Source of the DNA: JAIVJM01 sp963816985
GTDB taxonomy: Bacteria > Acidobacteriota > Blastocatellia > Pyrinomonadales > Pyrinomonadaceae
NCBI GenBank assembly: GCA_963816985.1
Contig: CAWFMF010000004.1
Location: 2,046,001 to 2,110,000 of the forward strand
DNA length: 64,000 nucleotides
Direction of reading: 5' to 3'
The position numbers and the translations under genes were made by a program. Of the stretch, positions 35,651 to 45,632 are shown piece after piece; position 1 is the first letter of the stretch; every line of letters begins with the position of its first letter. Below the pieces are notes generated by a model. It ran no database searches and was not told the origin of the DNA. It saw only the letters and a program-made list of their open reading frames with translations.

Positions 35651-36562
35651 ATGAGGAAACTTCATTACCACCGGGTTGACGTGTTCACCGACCGGGCATT
35701 CGGCGGGAACCCTCTGGCCGTGTTCCCGAACGGGCGGGGGCTTTCGACGGAGTTGATGCAGGAGATTGCGAAGGAGTTCAACTTGTCGGAGACGACCTTC
35801 GTCTTGCCGCCGGACGACCCGAAACACGACTGGCGCGTCCGCATCTTCACGCCGATGAACGAGCTGCCGATGGCGGGACACCCGACCGTGGGCACTTCCT
35901 TCGTCCTCGCGCGCGAGCACCTGATTGAGCCCGGAGAGCCGGAGACGAACATCACGCTCGAAGAGGGCGTCGGCCCCGTGCCCGTCCGCGTCGAGTTCCG
36001 AGAAGGGCAGCCCGTCTACGTCGAGATGAGCCAGCCGCTCCCCACGTTCGGCCCGCGCCTCGACGATAGGCGGGCCGTCGCCGAGATGCTCTCGCTCGAA
36101 GAGTCCGACATTGACGCGGATTTGCCCGTCGAAGTCGTCTCGTGCGGCGTGCCCTTCCTCTATGTCCCCTTGCGCAGCCTCGACGCCGCGCACCGCGCGA
36201 GGCCGCGCGCCGACCAGATGGAGCGCGCGTGCGAAGGCATCGTCCCGCCCGAAGTCTTCGTCTTCACGCGCGAAGTCGAACACGAAGGCTCGACCGTCCA
36301 CAGCCGGATGTTCGCGCCCGGCCTCGGCATCACCGAAGACCCGGCGACCGGCGCGGCGAGCGGGCCGCTCGGCTGCTACCTCGTCCGCCACGGCTTAGTT
36401 AAAGATGAAGGAGCGGCCCACGAAATCGTCAGCGAGCAGGGTTTAGAGATGGGCCGTCCGAGCTTCGTCAAAATCCGCATCGAGCAGACGGGCGGCGAGA
36501 TCAACGCCGTCAAGGTCGGCGGCCAGTGCCACTTCATGGGCGAGGGCTTCATCGAAATCTAA
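35651..36562 (+). CDS. PhzF-family isomerase/epimerase-like protein
   Basis: The 303-residue protein has the two-domain PhzF fold. Landmarks are YHRVDVFTDRAFGGNPLAVF at the N-terminus, a Glu in LSETTFVLPP at the position of the catalytic acid, MAGHPTVGTSFVL, and TEDPATGAASGPLGCYL. PhzF itself isomerises a phenazine precursor, but most homologues are of unknown substrate. No other phenazine gene is present, so phenazine synthesis is not implied. AAGGA precedes the ATG directly after element K. Confidence 0.87.
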   Translation: MRKLHYHRVDVFTDRAFGGNPLAVFPNGRGLSTELMQEIAKEFNLSETTFVLPPDDPKHDWRVRIFTPMNELPMAGHPTVGTSFVLAREHLIEPGEPETNITLEEGVGPVPVRVEFREGQPVYVEMSQPLPTFGPRLDDRRAVAEMLSLEESDIDADLPVEVVSCGVPFLYVPLRSLDAAHRARPRADQMERACEGIVPPEVFVFTREVEHEGSTVHSRMFAPGLGITEDPATGAASGPLGCYLVRHGLVKDEGAAHEIVSEQGLEMGRPSFVKIRIEQTGGEINAVKVGGQCHFMGEGFIEI

Positions 36563-36587
36563 ACTCACACACGCCGAAGAAGACCTC

Positions 36588-37547
36588 ATGAAAAAAGTCG
36601 CGCGCATCGTCCTCATGCTCCTTGCCTTCGCGTTGGTCGCCTTCGCGACCTTCTGGTACGCGCGGCCCTACGACCTCGACTTCGCCAACCACCGCGCGCT
36701 CGTCCCGCACGCCGACGACAGCCGTTTCGTCGAGTTGGACGGCGTGCGCGTTCACTTTCAGGAGAAGGGAACGGGGCCGCCGCTCGTCCTCCTCCACGGC
36801 AACAACTCCTCGACCTACACCTGGAAGGACGTGTACGACGCGCTGGCCGAGCGCCACCGCGTCGTCGCCGTTGACCTCAAAGGGTTCGGGTTCACGTCGA
36901 AGCCCGAAGGCGACTACCGCGTCGAGGCGCAGGCCGCGCTCGTCGTGCGCCTTCTGGACGAATTGAAGATCGAGCGCGCCGTCTGGTGCGGCAGCTCTCT
37001 GGGCGGGACGGTCGCGCTCGCCGCCGCCATCGAGCACCCTGAGCGCGTCGGCGGGCTCGTCCTCGTCAGCGCGCCCGCCTACACGGACATGGGCGGCGCT
37101 TCGCTCGCGCCCGCGTATGTCAAATGGCCTTACGTGGGCAGCGCCGTCACCGCGCTCGCGCTCACCACCGACGCGCTCGTGCGCGAGGGGCTGAAGCAGA
37201 GTTTTTATGACGACTCAAAAGTGACCGACGAGAGGGTCGCGGCCTACTACCTGCCGCTCACGACGCGGGGCGGGCAGTACGCCGCGCGGCGCGTGCGCGA
37301 GCAGCGACAGTTCGAGCGCGTCGAGCGCGCGCTTGATAAAGTCAGACAACCCACGCTCCTCATCTGGGGCGCGGAAGACCGGCTCATCCTGCCCGAAGAC
37401 GGGCGTCGCTTGCAGGCCAGTCTGCCCGGCTCGCGCCTCGTCTTCTTCGAGTCTTGCGGCCACCTGCCGCAGGAGGAGATGCCTGAACGCTTCGCCCGTG
37501 AAGTGCTCGACTTCACCTCGCCTCCGAAGGCCGCGCCGCGCCCGTGA
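36588..37547 (+). CDS. Alpha/beta-fold hydrolase with N-terminal membrane anchor
   Basis: The 319-residue protein begins with a hydrophobic helix (VARIVLMLLAFALVAFATFW), so it is probably anchored or exported. The hydrolase fold follows: PLVLLHGNNSSTYTW, nucleophile Ser in WCGSSLGGTVAL, Asp in IWGAEDRLILPE, and His in FESCGHLPQEE. It resembles epoxide hydrolase/haloalkane dehalogenase-type members. The substrate is unknown. It starts 25 bases after the PhzF gene and is probably co-transcribed with it. Confidence 0.86.
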   Translation: MKKVARIVLMLLAFALVAFATFWYARPYDLDFANHRALVPHADDSRFVELDGVRVHFQEKGTGPPLVLLHGNNSSTYTWKDVYDALAERHRVVAVDLKGFGFTSKPEGDYRVEAQAALVVRLLDELKIERAVWCGSSLGGTVALAAAIEHPERVGGLVLVSAPAYTDMGGASLAPAYVKWPYVGSAVTALALTTDALVREGLKQSFYDDSKVTDERVAAYYLPLTTRGGQYAARRVREQRQFERVERALDKVRQPTLLIWGAEDRLILPEDGRRLQASLPGSRLVFFESCGHLPQEEMPERFAREVLDFTSPPKAAPRP

Positions 37548-37795
37548 AGGCGACCCCGCCGGAAACTTTTTTCGCCTCCTGCCCCGGCTCGAATCCCTTC
37601 AAAGCAAACGCCTTAGCCCTCGCGTCGCCCCGCCGCGTTTAACATCTCAAGGATTCCTCAAGCGGTCTCCGTAGAATCCGTGACGAGGTTGGGGGCCGTT
37701 GGAAGAGAAGGCCCGCCGGGCCTCCGTCGGAGAGTTTCCGAGGCCCCGGAGCAAACTTGACGCGCCTCACTTTTGTAAGGAACAGAGAGACTCGC

Positions 37796-38602
37796 ATGCT
37801 GCAATTCATCCCTGACAAAATCAATCCCCCGTCGGAGCTGCCGCGCGTCGCGCGCGAGCGCCTCTTCTCGACGCTCAGAGAGAGCCTCGCCAGTTGCAAC
37901 TCGACCATCATCCACGGTCGCGCCGGTTCGGGAAAGACGATGCTCGCGGGCGACTTCGCGCGCCGAGCGGCCTGCCGCGTGGCGTGGTACAAGCTCGACG
38001 CGCCCGACTGCGAGCTGTCCGTCTTCTTCCGGTATCTGTGCGCGAGCGTCGCCGCCCAGCGGCCCGGCTTCGGGCAGAAGACCCTTGAGCGCATGGGCGA
38101 GCAGCTCGTCGCGGGCGACGTGCCACTCCTCGTCGAATATTTCGTCTACGAGCTGCTCGAATCAGCCGAGCCGCTCCTCATCGTCGTGGACGACCTCCAT
38201 CTCGTCTACGACGCCGAATGGATGGTGCCGTTCTTCCGGCGGCTGCTCCCGCTCCTGCCGTTGGAGGTGCACGTCTTTTTAATCGGCAGGAGCCTGCCGC
38301 CGACGCCGCTCTGGAGGATGCGCTCGAAGCAGACCTTGTGCGTCGTGGACGAAGCGGCTCTCGCCTTCACGCTCGCCGAGGCGCGCAAGCTCTTCGCGAG
38401 TTACGGCCTCTCCACCGCGCAGGCCGAAGACGCGCTCATCCGCACGCGCGGTCGCGCCGCCATGCTCGACGCGCAGGCCCGCGCCGCGAGCGCCTTCGAG
38501 GAAGCGCAGAGGCCCTTCGTCGCGCGCGAGGCCCGCGCCGTGGCGCGCAACTCCCTGCGGCTCATCAAGGGCTTCGGCAAATCTTCACTAGGCACGGCCT
38601 GA
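37796..38602 (+). CDS. Stand-alone MalT-like ATPase domain
   Basis: From ATG 37796 the product has 268 residues with Walker A in IIHGRAGSGKTMLAGDF and Walker B in LLIVVDDLHLV. The Q/D pattern after Walker A (CRVAWYKLDAPDCELSVFFRYL) matches the NTPase of LuxR/MalT-type STAND regulators. It aligns visually with the N-terminal third of the next protein. It stops before any TPR or DNA-binding output domain. It could be an antagonist or partner of the downstream regulator, or a decayed duplicate. AAGGAACAGAGAG gives the ribosome-binding site; TTG 37757 is an alternative start. Confidence 0.7.
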   Translation: MLQFIPDKINPPSELPRVARERLFSTLRESLASCNSTIIHGRAGSGKTMLAGDFARRAACRVAWYKLDAPDCELSVFFRYLCASVAAQRPGFGQKTLERMGEQLVAGDVPLLVEYFVYELLESAEPLLIVVDDLHLVYDAEWMVPFFRRLLPLLPLEVHVFLIGRSLPPTPLWRMRSKQTLCVVDEAALAFTLAEARKLFASYGLSTAQAEDALIRTRGRAAMLDAQARAASAFEEAQRPFVAREARAVARNSLRLIKGFGKSSLGTA

Positions 38603-38717
38603 AGGCCCCTCGGCGCGCACCTCGCACTCGCCCTCGCAAAAACGTGCCCGCTTACGTTAATGTAGCGGCCAAGTTTCCGCTTACCGAACTCCAAGCAGGC
38701 GAAGTTCCGAACTCCTT

Positions 38718-41700
38718 ATGACGAACATACCGCATCGTCAGGAAGGGAATCCGCACGACACGAAGCCGCTCGCGCCGAGGGGCGCGGCGACGACCGGCCA
38801 ACTCCCGACCTTCTTCCTCCGAACAAAGCTTTTGCCGCCGCGCCCCGCGCCTTCGCTTCTGCCGCGCCCGCGTCTCTCCGAGCGACTTCAACAGAACCTC
38901 GCGCACGCCGTGACGCTCGTCACCGCGCCCGCCGGTTCGGGCAAGACGACGCTCGTCGCCGACTTCATCCGCACGCGCGACCGTGGCTTCGTCTGGTATC
39001 AACTCGACCACACGGACTCCGACCCGCTCGTCTTCCTCGGCTACGTCACGCACGGCATCAAGCAACTCATCCCCGGCTTCGGCGACGCGACCTTCGCCTA
39101 CCTCAAGGAGTCGGCGAAGGAACTCGCGCAAGCGCCGGAGCGCGCCGTGGACGTGCTCTTGAACGAAGTGCTCGACCGCGTGGAGCAGCAGTTCATCCTC
39201 GTCCTCGACGACTACCACCACCTCGGAACCGAGACGCCCGTCCACCGCGTCGTTGACCGTTTGCTCTCGTACCTGCCGGACGTGATGCACGTCGTCATCG
39301 TCTCGCGCGACATGCCGCCGCTCGCGCTCTCAAGGATGAGGACGCAGGCGAGCCTCGCCGTCATTGACCGGCAGGAGCTGCTCTTCACCGACGAGGAGAC
39401 GCGCGAGTTGTTCCGCGAGGTCTTCGATTTAGAGCTGACGCCCGAACAGCTCGCCGAGTACCGCGAGCGGACGCACGGCTGGATTACGGCGCTCCAACTC
39501 GTCCGGCAGGTGGCGCAGAGGCAGGCGCTCGCGCGCGGCTTGCCCGAAGGCGGCGGGGCGGCCTCCGCGCCCGACCTCATCGAAATCCTTCGCCAGTCCG
39601 AGCGCGACATCTTCGACTACTTCGCCGAGGAGGTCTTCGCCGACGAGCCCGAAGACGTGCGCGCTTTTCTCCTCCGAGTCTCTCTGCTCGAACGCGTCGA
39701 GCCCGAAACGTGCAGCCGTCTCTTCCCCGAAGCGCACAACACCTCGATGCTTCAGACGCTCGTCCGCCGCAACGTCTTCATCTCTCTCGCCTCGGACGGG
39801 CGCGGCGAGGAGTACCGCCCGCACCCGCTCTTCCGCAGCTTCCTCCAACGTCGTCTGCGCGTCGAGGCCGGACGCGCGGGGGTGGCCTTCGAGCACTCGC
39901 GCTTCGCCGACTACTTTCTCGCGCGCGAGCAGTGGGAGCAGGCCATGCACCACCTGCTCGCGGCGGAAGACTTCGACCGCGCCGCCCGCACCATCGCCGC
40001 GCGCGGCGACGCGTGGATCAGCGCCGGGGCTCTGGCCTCGCTCGCCGCCTTCGCCGACGCGCTGCCCGTCTCGGCTTTAGAAGCGCACCCGCGCGCCCTC
40101 GCGCACCGCGCCGAAGTCGCGCGCCTCAAGGACGAGTACGATGCCGCGCAAGGCTTATTCAATCGCGCCGCGACGCTCCTGCACGAACAGGGCGACCGCG
40201 AGGGCGAAGCCGAAGCGCTGCACTCGCTCGCCACTCTCGCGCGACGGCGCGGCGACTGCGAGACTTCATTCTCTTACCTCGACCGCGCCGCCGCTTTGAC
40301 CGACGAACACTCGGTCGTGCGGACGAAGTGCGGCAACACGCGCGGCCTCTGCCTCGTCGCGCTCGGTCAGTGGACTGAGGCCGAAAGGGAGTTCCGCGCC
40401 GCGCTCCAGTCGGCGGAAGAGCGCGGCGACCGCTACTACGCGCGCCTCATCTCGCACAACCTCGGCACGCCCGCCGGGATTCGCGGCGACTTCGGCGAGG
40501 CTCTTCGCTGGCTCCGCCGCATGATCCGCGACGAGCGCGCGCAAGGTGAGACGACGGCGACCGCGCCCCCCGTCCCGCAGGAGTCGGCGGCGCACCTCAA
40601 CATCGCGCGCTGCCACTGGCACATGGGCGACTTCGCGTCTTGCGAGCAGCACCTCGACCGCGCACTGGAAATCTGCCAGCTCTTCAACCTCATGGCCCTG
40701 CGCGGCGAGATTTTCGAGTTCTACGGCAACCTCTACCGCGAGCAGAACGACCTCGCGCACGCCGTCGAGTTCTACGACCGCGCCGCGCGCGCCTACGAAG
40801 AGGCCGGGATTGACCAGACGCGCACCGAGCTGCTGGAAGAGCGCGGGCTGCTCGCGCTCCAGATGGGAGACTTGACCGAGGCGCGCTCGCTCCTCGACCG
40901 GCTCATCGAGGCGCGGGCGCGCGACGAGATGGGCCGCCAGCGAACGGTGCTCGCGCGCGGGCGCGTGCTGCTCGCGCAAGGGCACGCCGCCGAGGCGCAC
41001 CGAGACCTCTCCCCGGCGCTCGCGTTCTTTCGCGCGCAGGGGCTCTACTACAACGAGGCGCAGGCGTGCGTCCTCCTCGCGCTCTGCGAGCAGGCGGCGG
41101 GCGAGGAGCAGTCGAGCGTCGAGCACCTGCGTCGCGCGCTCGACCTCGCCGCGCGCTACGACTATGAATACTGGCTCCAACGCGTCGTCGCGCAGCACCC
41201 GCAGCTCTTCGCGCAGGGCGAGGCCGCCGAGCTTCTGCCCGCGGACTTGCGCGAGCAGCTCCCGGCAGACCTCTCGGCGCGGGCCATGAGCGCGGCGACC
41301 GAGGCGCGGCCCCCTTCGGTCGTCATCCTCGCGCAGCCCTCGGCGGACTTGACCATCAACATGCTCGGCGCGGTCGAGATTTTTCGCGACCCCTCGCGCC
41401 CCTTCGCGGCGGACGCGTGGGTCACGCGGCGCGCGCGCGACATCCTCTGCTTCATCGCCTCGCGCCGCCACCGCCGCGTTTCGAAGGACACCATCAGCGA
41501 CACCTTCTGGGGCGAGGCCGACTTCGCCGCCGTCGAGAAGAACTTCCACCCGACCATCTCGCACATCCGCAAGGCGCTCAACAGCAACCAGCCGTTGAAG
41601 CAGAAGTTCCTGCTCTACCGCGACGGCGACTACCACCTCAACCCGGAGTTCTCCTACCGGATAGACACCGAGGAGTTCGACCGCCTTGTCGCCGAGGGCG

Positions 41701-42101
41701 ACGCGGCCCGCCGCTCGCGCGACGAGGCGGCCTTCGTCCGCTCCTACGAAGAGGCGGTCGCGCTCTATCGCGGCGAGTTCATGTCGGGCAGCTACGACGA
41801 GTGGGCCGAGGAGCAACGCTCTTACTACCGCGAACAGTATCTGCGCCTCCTCGAAATCCTCGCCTCGTCGGCGCAAAGGGGCGAGGACTGGGCGCGTGCC
41901 CTCCAACTCGCGCAACAAATCCTGCGCGAAGACCCTTTTCGGGAGGACGTGCACTGCACGGTCATGCGCGCGCACGCCGCGCATGGCAACCGCGTCGCCG
42001 CGCGCGAGCAGTACGAGGCGCTCCGCAAACTGCTCCGCAAGGAACTCGGCGTCGAGCCCGCGCCGGAGACGCAGAAGGTCTTTAAACAGTTGGTCGGCTG
42101 A
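38718..42101 (+). CDS. STAND-type regulator: MalT-like ATPase, TPR repeats, C-terminal SARP/BTAD domain
   Basis: The 1127-residue protein starts with FFLRTKLLPPRPAPSLLPRP, the classic MalT-type N-terminus. Walker A TAPAGSGKTTLVADF is near residue 75 and Walker B FILVLDDYHHL near 160. A long TPR region follows (about 430-850; for example EAEALHSLATLARRRGDCET). The C-terminus is a winged-helix plus BTAD module (INMLGAVEIFRDPSRPF, then VSKDTISDTFWGE and DPFREDVHCTVMRAHAAHGN). Such proteins bind a ligand, oligomerise with ATP and activate promoters. The neighbouring S8 protease gene, 190 bases downstream, is a plausible target. The preceding gene encodes a lone version of its ATPase domain. Confidence 0.85.
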   Translation: MTNIPHRQEGNPHDTKPLAPRGAATTGQLPTFFLRTKLLPPRPAPSLLPRPRLSERLQQNLAHAVTLVTAPAGSGKTTLVADFIRTRDRGFVWYQLDHTDSDPLVFLGYVTHGIKQLIPGFGDATFAYLKESAKELAQAPERAVDVLLNEVLDRVEQQFILVLDDYHHLGTETPVHRVVDRLLSYLPDVMHVVIVSRDMPPLALSRMRTQASLAVIDRQELLFTDEETRELFREVFDLELTPEQLAEYRERTHGWITALQLVRQVAQRQALARGLPEGGGAASAPDLIEILRQSERDIFDYFAEEVFADEPEDVRAFLLRVSLLERVEPETCSRLFPEAHNTSMLQTLVRRNVFISLASDGRGEEYRPHPLFRSFLQRRLRVEAGRAGVAFEHSRFADYFLAREQWEQAMHHLLAAEDFDRAARTIAARGDAWISAGALASLAAFADALPVSALEAHPRALAHRAEVARLKDEYDAAQGLFNRAATLLHEQGDREGEAEALHSLATLARRRGDCETSFSYLDRAAALTDEHSVVRTKCGNTRGLCLVALGQWTEAEREFRAALQSAEERGDRYYARLISHNLGTPAGIRGDFGEALRWLRRMIRDERAQGETTATAPPVPQESAAHLNIARCHWHMGDFASCEQHLDRALEICQLFNLMALRGEIFEFYGNLYREQNDLAHAVEFYDRAARAYEEAGIDQTRTELLEERGLLALQMGDLTEARSLLDRLIEARARDEMGRQRTVLARGRVLLAQGHAAEAHRDLSPALAFFRAQGLYYNEAQACVLLALCEQAAGEEQSSVEHLRRALDLAARYDYEYWLQRVVAQHPQLFAQGEAAELLPADLREQLPADLSARAMSAATEARPPSVVILAQPSADLTINMLGAVEIFRDPSRPFAADAWVTRRARDILCFIASRRHRRVSKDTISDTFWGEADFAAVEKNFHPTISHIRKALNSNQPLKQKFLLYRDGDYHLNPEFSYRIDTEEFDRLVAEGDAARRSRDEAAFVRSYEEAVALYRGEFMSGSYDEWAEEQRSYYREQYLRLLEILASSAQRGEDWARALQLAQQILREDPFREDVHCTVMRAHAAHGNRVAAREQYEALRKLLRKELGVEPAPETQKVFKQLVG

Positions 42102-42292
42102 GACTTAAAAGAGTACGTAGGGGGATAGAGGAAGAAGGAAAATATAACACTTTTGCAACACACGTTTTAAGAGGTCTGATGTACAAATTTAAGGTTGGTG
42201 TTAGTCGAGCATTCCTCGCAGTAACCTGTTCCCGACACAGGCCCTGCCAAGTGTTTGGAACTCTACCCGTTCAAAATTCAAACGTCCCGACG

Positions 42293-45200
42293 ATGAAATA
42301 TCGCCACACCCCCGGTCGGCTCCGTCAGGCTCTCTGCCTGTCGCTCGCCCTCCTGCTCACGGCGCTCCCGGCGAGCGCGGGCATCCGCGTGCAGGGGACG
42401 CAGGGCTTAACGATGACCGGCGTTGACGGCATCTACTACGACAACACTTCGGGACTCACCATGACGGGCGTTGACGGCTTCCTCGGCCTCAACATCAACG
42501 GCATCTTCAGCACCAGTTCCGACGGCTCGACCGGCATCAACCCCGACGGCCTGACGATGACCGGCGTTGACGGCGTGACCTACACGGGCTCGAACGTCTA
42601 CACCGCGCCGCACGTTGACGGCGCGACGATGAACTTCGCCGACGGCCTGACGATGACCGGCGTTGACGGCCTCACCATGACCGGCGTTGACGGGACGACG
42701 TGGCAGGTCAACTCCGTCATCATCCGTCAAGCCGACGGCCTCACGATGACCGGCGTTGACGGCCTGACGATGACCGGCGTTGACGGCCTCCAGCGTGTCG
42801 GCGAAGACGGCCTGACGATGACCGGCGTTGACGGCCTCACGATGACCGGCGTTGACAGCGTGCGCCTCAACAGCGCGTCGCAGGTCATCGCCACGCGGGC
42901 GGACGGGACGGTCTTCTCCGCGCCGACGAACGGCTTGACGATGACGGGCGTTGACGGCCTCACGATGACAGGCGCGCAGGGTCTGACGATGACCGGCGTT
43001 GACGGCCTCACGATGACTGGCGTTGACGGCCTGACGATGACGGACGTTGAAGCCGTCGAAGTCACGGAAGGCGGTGGCGGGCTCCAGAGCTTCGACCCGC
43101 TGCTCGCGCTCGACCTCGACAAACTGACCGACGACAGCAACGTCAACGCCGTCGTCGTCTACCACCGCCCCGTAACCGACGCCGACATCAACGACCTCAA
43201 GGCCGCCGGCGTGCTCGGCGGGACACGATACCGCGCGCTGCCGATGGTCGCTCTGACGGCCATGAAGAAGCAGATTGACCAGATCGGCGACCTGCCCGCC
43301 GTCCGCACCATCTACGGCAACCGCACCCTGCAATGGAGCGCCGACGAGAGCCGCTCGAAGTCCGGCCTGACGAGGATGCGGGAGGACACAGACCTCCTCG
43401 CCTTCAAGAGCGGCGTGCCGCTCGAAGGCAACGGCGTGAACGTCGCCGTGCTCGACACCGGCGTTGACGGGACGCACGCAGACCTCAATGGCCGCGTCAT
43501 CCGCAACGTCAAGCTCGTTGACCTGCAAGGCTTCAACCTCGTCGGCTTCTCCGCGCCCAACAACATCGAGGGCTTGCCGAGCACCGACCTCGCGGGCGGC
43601 CACGGGACTTTCGTGAGCGGCATCATCGCCGGGAGCGGCGCGCGCTCCGGCGGCAAGTACAAGGGCTTCGCGCCGAAGTCGCGGCTCGTCGGATTGAGCG
43701 CGGGCGACGCCTCGCTCTTCAACGTGCTGGCGGGCTTCGATTACCTCCTGACGCGGCAAGACCTCGGCGTCCGCGTCCTCAATTGCAGCTTCTCGGCCAA
43801 CGCGCTCTACGACGAGAACGACCCCGTCAACGTGGCGACGCGGATGCTCACGGAGAACGGCGTCAACGTCGTCTTCTCGGCGGGCAACTCCGGCCCCGGA
43901 CTCCACTCCTTGAACCCTTACGCGGCGGCCCCCTGGGTCATCTCGGTCGGCGCGCTCGACGCGCGCGGTCGCCTCGCCAACTTCTCTTCGCGCGGCGACT
44001 TCGGCAGCCGCAACTACCGCCCGACGCTCGTCGCTGCCGGGACGGACATCGTCTCTCTGCGCGCGGGCGGCGTGAACCTGACCGGCCTCAACGGGCTCCT
44101 ACAGGGCGCGGACACGAAGCAGCTCTCGCTCTCCGAGTTGCCTTACTACACGACGGCGAGCGGGACGAGTTTCAGCGCGCCGCAGGTGGCGGGAACCATC
44201 GCCTTGATGCTCGAAGCGAACCCGTCGCTCACCCCCAACGAGGTGCGGGACATCCTGCAACGGACGGCGACGCCTTTGCCGCCTTACTATCAACACGAGG
44301 TCGGCGCGGGCGCTTTGAACACTTACGCGGCGGTGCTCGAAGCGGCGTTCCCCGAACGGCAGCTCGGCCTCTTCCGCGCCGTGCTCAACCGCGAGCAGGT
44401 GCGCTTCGTCAAAGAGCCCGCGCAATTTATTGACGGCACGGTGTCGCCGGGCGGTAAGCACGAGTTCAACGTCCGCGTCCCGGCGGACGCCATCATGGCC
44501 TCGATGCAGATCGCCTGGGGGCCGGTGCTCACGTTGAACGATCTGGCGCTCGCCGCCTACGATCCTTCGGGCGTGAAGCGCGCCGAGTCGAACTACCTCA
44601 ACCTGCCGGGCCTGACGGGCAGGCGCGAGCGGACGCTCTTGAACAACCCTTCGGCGGGGACGTGGCGCGTGCGCGTCTCGCACACGCTCGGCCTCGGCCT
44701 CACGGCGCAGAAATTCGGCGGCGTCTTCGAGACGGCGCGCGTCGAGTACGCGCCGCTGCAAGACGTGAGCGGGATTGACTCGAACATCCGCGAGGCCGTC
44801 CGCACGTTCGCGATGTGGCCCGACCGGGGCGGCTACTTCCGCCCGCAAGCGCCTCTGACGCGGGCCGACCTCGCGGCCTCGTTGGTCGCCGCCGGGCTCG
44901 TCCCGCAGTACATGCCCGTGCAGCCGAGCTTTACGGACGTGACGGACGCGACGACGATGAACTTTGTCGAGAGCGCGCAGCACGCGCCGGGTGGCGCGCT
45001 CTTCCCCGGTGTCGCGCGCGGCGGGGCCTTCGCGCCCGACGGAAATGTGACGCGCCTCGTCGCGGCCATCGTGCTGGTGCGCGCCGCCGGGCTCCAACAG
45101 GAGGCCGAGACGGCGGCGAACACTTCCACCATGTATTTCTCAGACGGCGCGGAAATCCCCGACGAGTGGCGCGGTCACGTCCACGTCGCCGTCCTGCGCG

Positions 45201-45301
45201 GCCTCGTCCCCTCGGACGAGACCTTCGGGCCGGGCGGCAACTTCACGCGCGCCCAACTGGCGCAGGCTCTCGCGGCCATTGCGAAGCTGCGGGCTCAGTA
45301 G
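42293..45301 (+). CDS. S8 subtilase with N-terminal GLTMTGVD repeats and C-terminal SLH region
   Basis: From ATG 42293 the protein has about 1002 residues with a signal peptide (LRQALCLSLALLLTALPASAG). Residues about 38-253 hold 14 copies of the octapeptide GLTMTGVD or close variants. The subtilase domain (about 365-690) has the full triad: Asp in VAVLDTGVDGTHADL, His in GGHGTFVSGIIAG, Ser in SGTSFSAPQVAG. A beta-rich P-domain-like segment follows, then S-layer-homology-like repeats (YFRPQAPLTRADLAASLVAA, then FGPGGNFTRAQLAQALAAI) that would tether it to the cell wall. A longer frame from 42179 adds a leader-poor extension. A MalT/SARP regulator lies directly upstream. Confidence 0.87.
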   Translation: MKYRHTPGRLRQALCLSLALLLTALPASAGIRVQGTQGLTMTGVDGIYYDNTSGLTMTGVDGFLGLNINGIFSTSSDGSTGINPDGLTMTGVDGVTYTGSNVYTAPHVDGATMNFADGLTMTGVDGLTMTGVDGTTWQVNSVIIRQADGLTMTGVDGLTMTGVDGLQRVGEDGLTMTGVDGLTMTGVDSVRLNSASQVIATRADGTVFSAPTNGLTMTGVDGLTMTGAQGLTMTGVDGLTMTGVDGLTMTDVEAVEVTEGGGGLQSFDPLLALDLDKLTDDSNVNAVVVYHRPVTDADINDLKAAGVLGGTRYRALPMVALTAMKKQIDQIGDLPAVRTIYGNRTLQWSADESRSKSGLTRMREDTDLLAFKSGVPLEGNGVNVAVLDTGVDGTHADLNGRVIRNVKLVDLQGFNLVGFSAPNNIEGLPSTDLAGGHGTFVSGIIAGSGARSGGKYKGFAPKSRLVGLSAGDASLFNVLAGFDYLLTRQDLGVRVLNCSFSANALYDENDPVNVATRMLTENGVNVVFSAGNSGPGLHSLNPYAAAPWVISVGALDARGRLANFSSRGDFGSRNYRPTLVAAGTDIVSLRAGGVNLTGLNGLLQGADTKQLSLSELPYYTTASGTSFSAPQVAGTIALMLEANPSLTPNEVRDILQRTATPLPPYYQHEVGAGALNTYAAVLEAAFPERQLGLFRAVLNREQVRFVKEPAQFIDGTVSPGGKHEFNVRVPADAIMASMQIAWGPVLTLNDLALAAYDPSGVKRAESNYLNLPGLTGRRERTLLNNPSAGTWRVRVSHTLGLGLTAQKFGGVFETARVEYAPLQDVSGIDSNIREAVRTFAMWPDRGGYFRPQAPLTRADLAASLVAAGLVPQYMPVQPSFTDVTDATTMNFVESAQHAPGGALFPGVARGGAFAPDGNVTRLVAAIVLVRAAGLQQEAETAANTSTMYFSDGAEIPDEWRGHVHVAVLRGLVPSDETFGPGGNFTRAQLAQALAAIAKLRAQ
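42404..43051 (+). repeat. In-frame 24-bp repeat coding GLTMTGVD (14 copies)
   Basis: Fourteen 24-bp units (of the form ggcctgacgatgaccggcgt...) encode GLTMTGVD, with variants GLTMTGAQ and GLTMTDVE. Some are directly tandem; others are separated by 8-30 variable residues. Nucleotide identity between copies is high, so amplification or conversion appears recent. Confidence 0.9.
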
Positions 45302-45349
45302 CTCGCGTCAGTTCAGAACCGCCTGCGGTAGCGGGCGGGTCGCTTCGCC

Positions 45350-45434
45350 AAGGCAAAAGTAAAAAGGTAAAAGGCAAAAGGGAAGAGGCTCAAATCCTCC
45401 GTCCTTTTGCCTTTTACCTTTTTACTTTTGCCTT
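45350..45434. repeat. Palindromic heptad element L1
   Basis: Perfect 32-bp arms (45350-45381 and 45403-45434) of aaaggca/aaagtaa units. The loop reads aagaggctcaaatcctcc. Same family as element E. Confidence 0.85.
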
Positions 45435-45632
45435 CTTCACCCGCCCGGCTCGCCCTAAGTCCTTTAAAATCAACGCCGCTTCCGGCCTCTCAAAAAAACT
45501 TAAAAAATTTCTCCGGGCTCAAGTTTTCCTCAACCACCTCCCGGTATCTTCCGCACATGAGTTGAACGGTTTGAATGTCACTCGCTCGGCGGACGCTGTT
45601 GTCGGGACGGCGGAGGCCGGACGGGGGCAAGA

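Noticed and set aside
42407..43906. 499-residue minus-strand open frame opposite the S8 protease repeats
   Set aside because: It is a mirror of the GLTMTGVD repeat in another frame; the plus-strand frame has a full subtilase domain and signal peptide.
45490..45558. Minus-strand mini-ORF starting MCGRY, as in SRAP (YedK-like) proteins
   Set aside because: Only the first five residues match; a stop follows after 22 codons and no SRAP domain continues in any frame.
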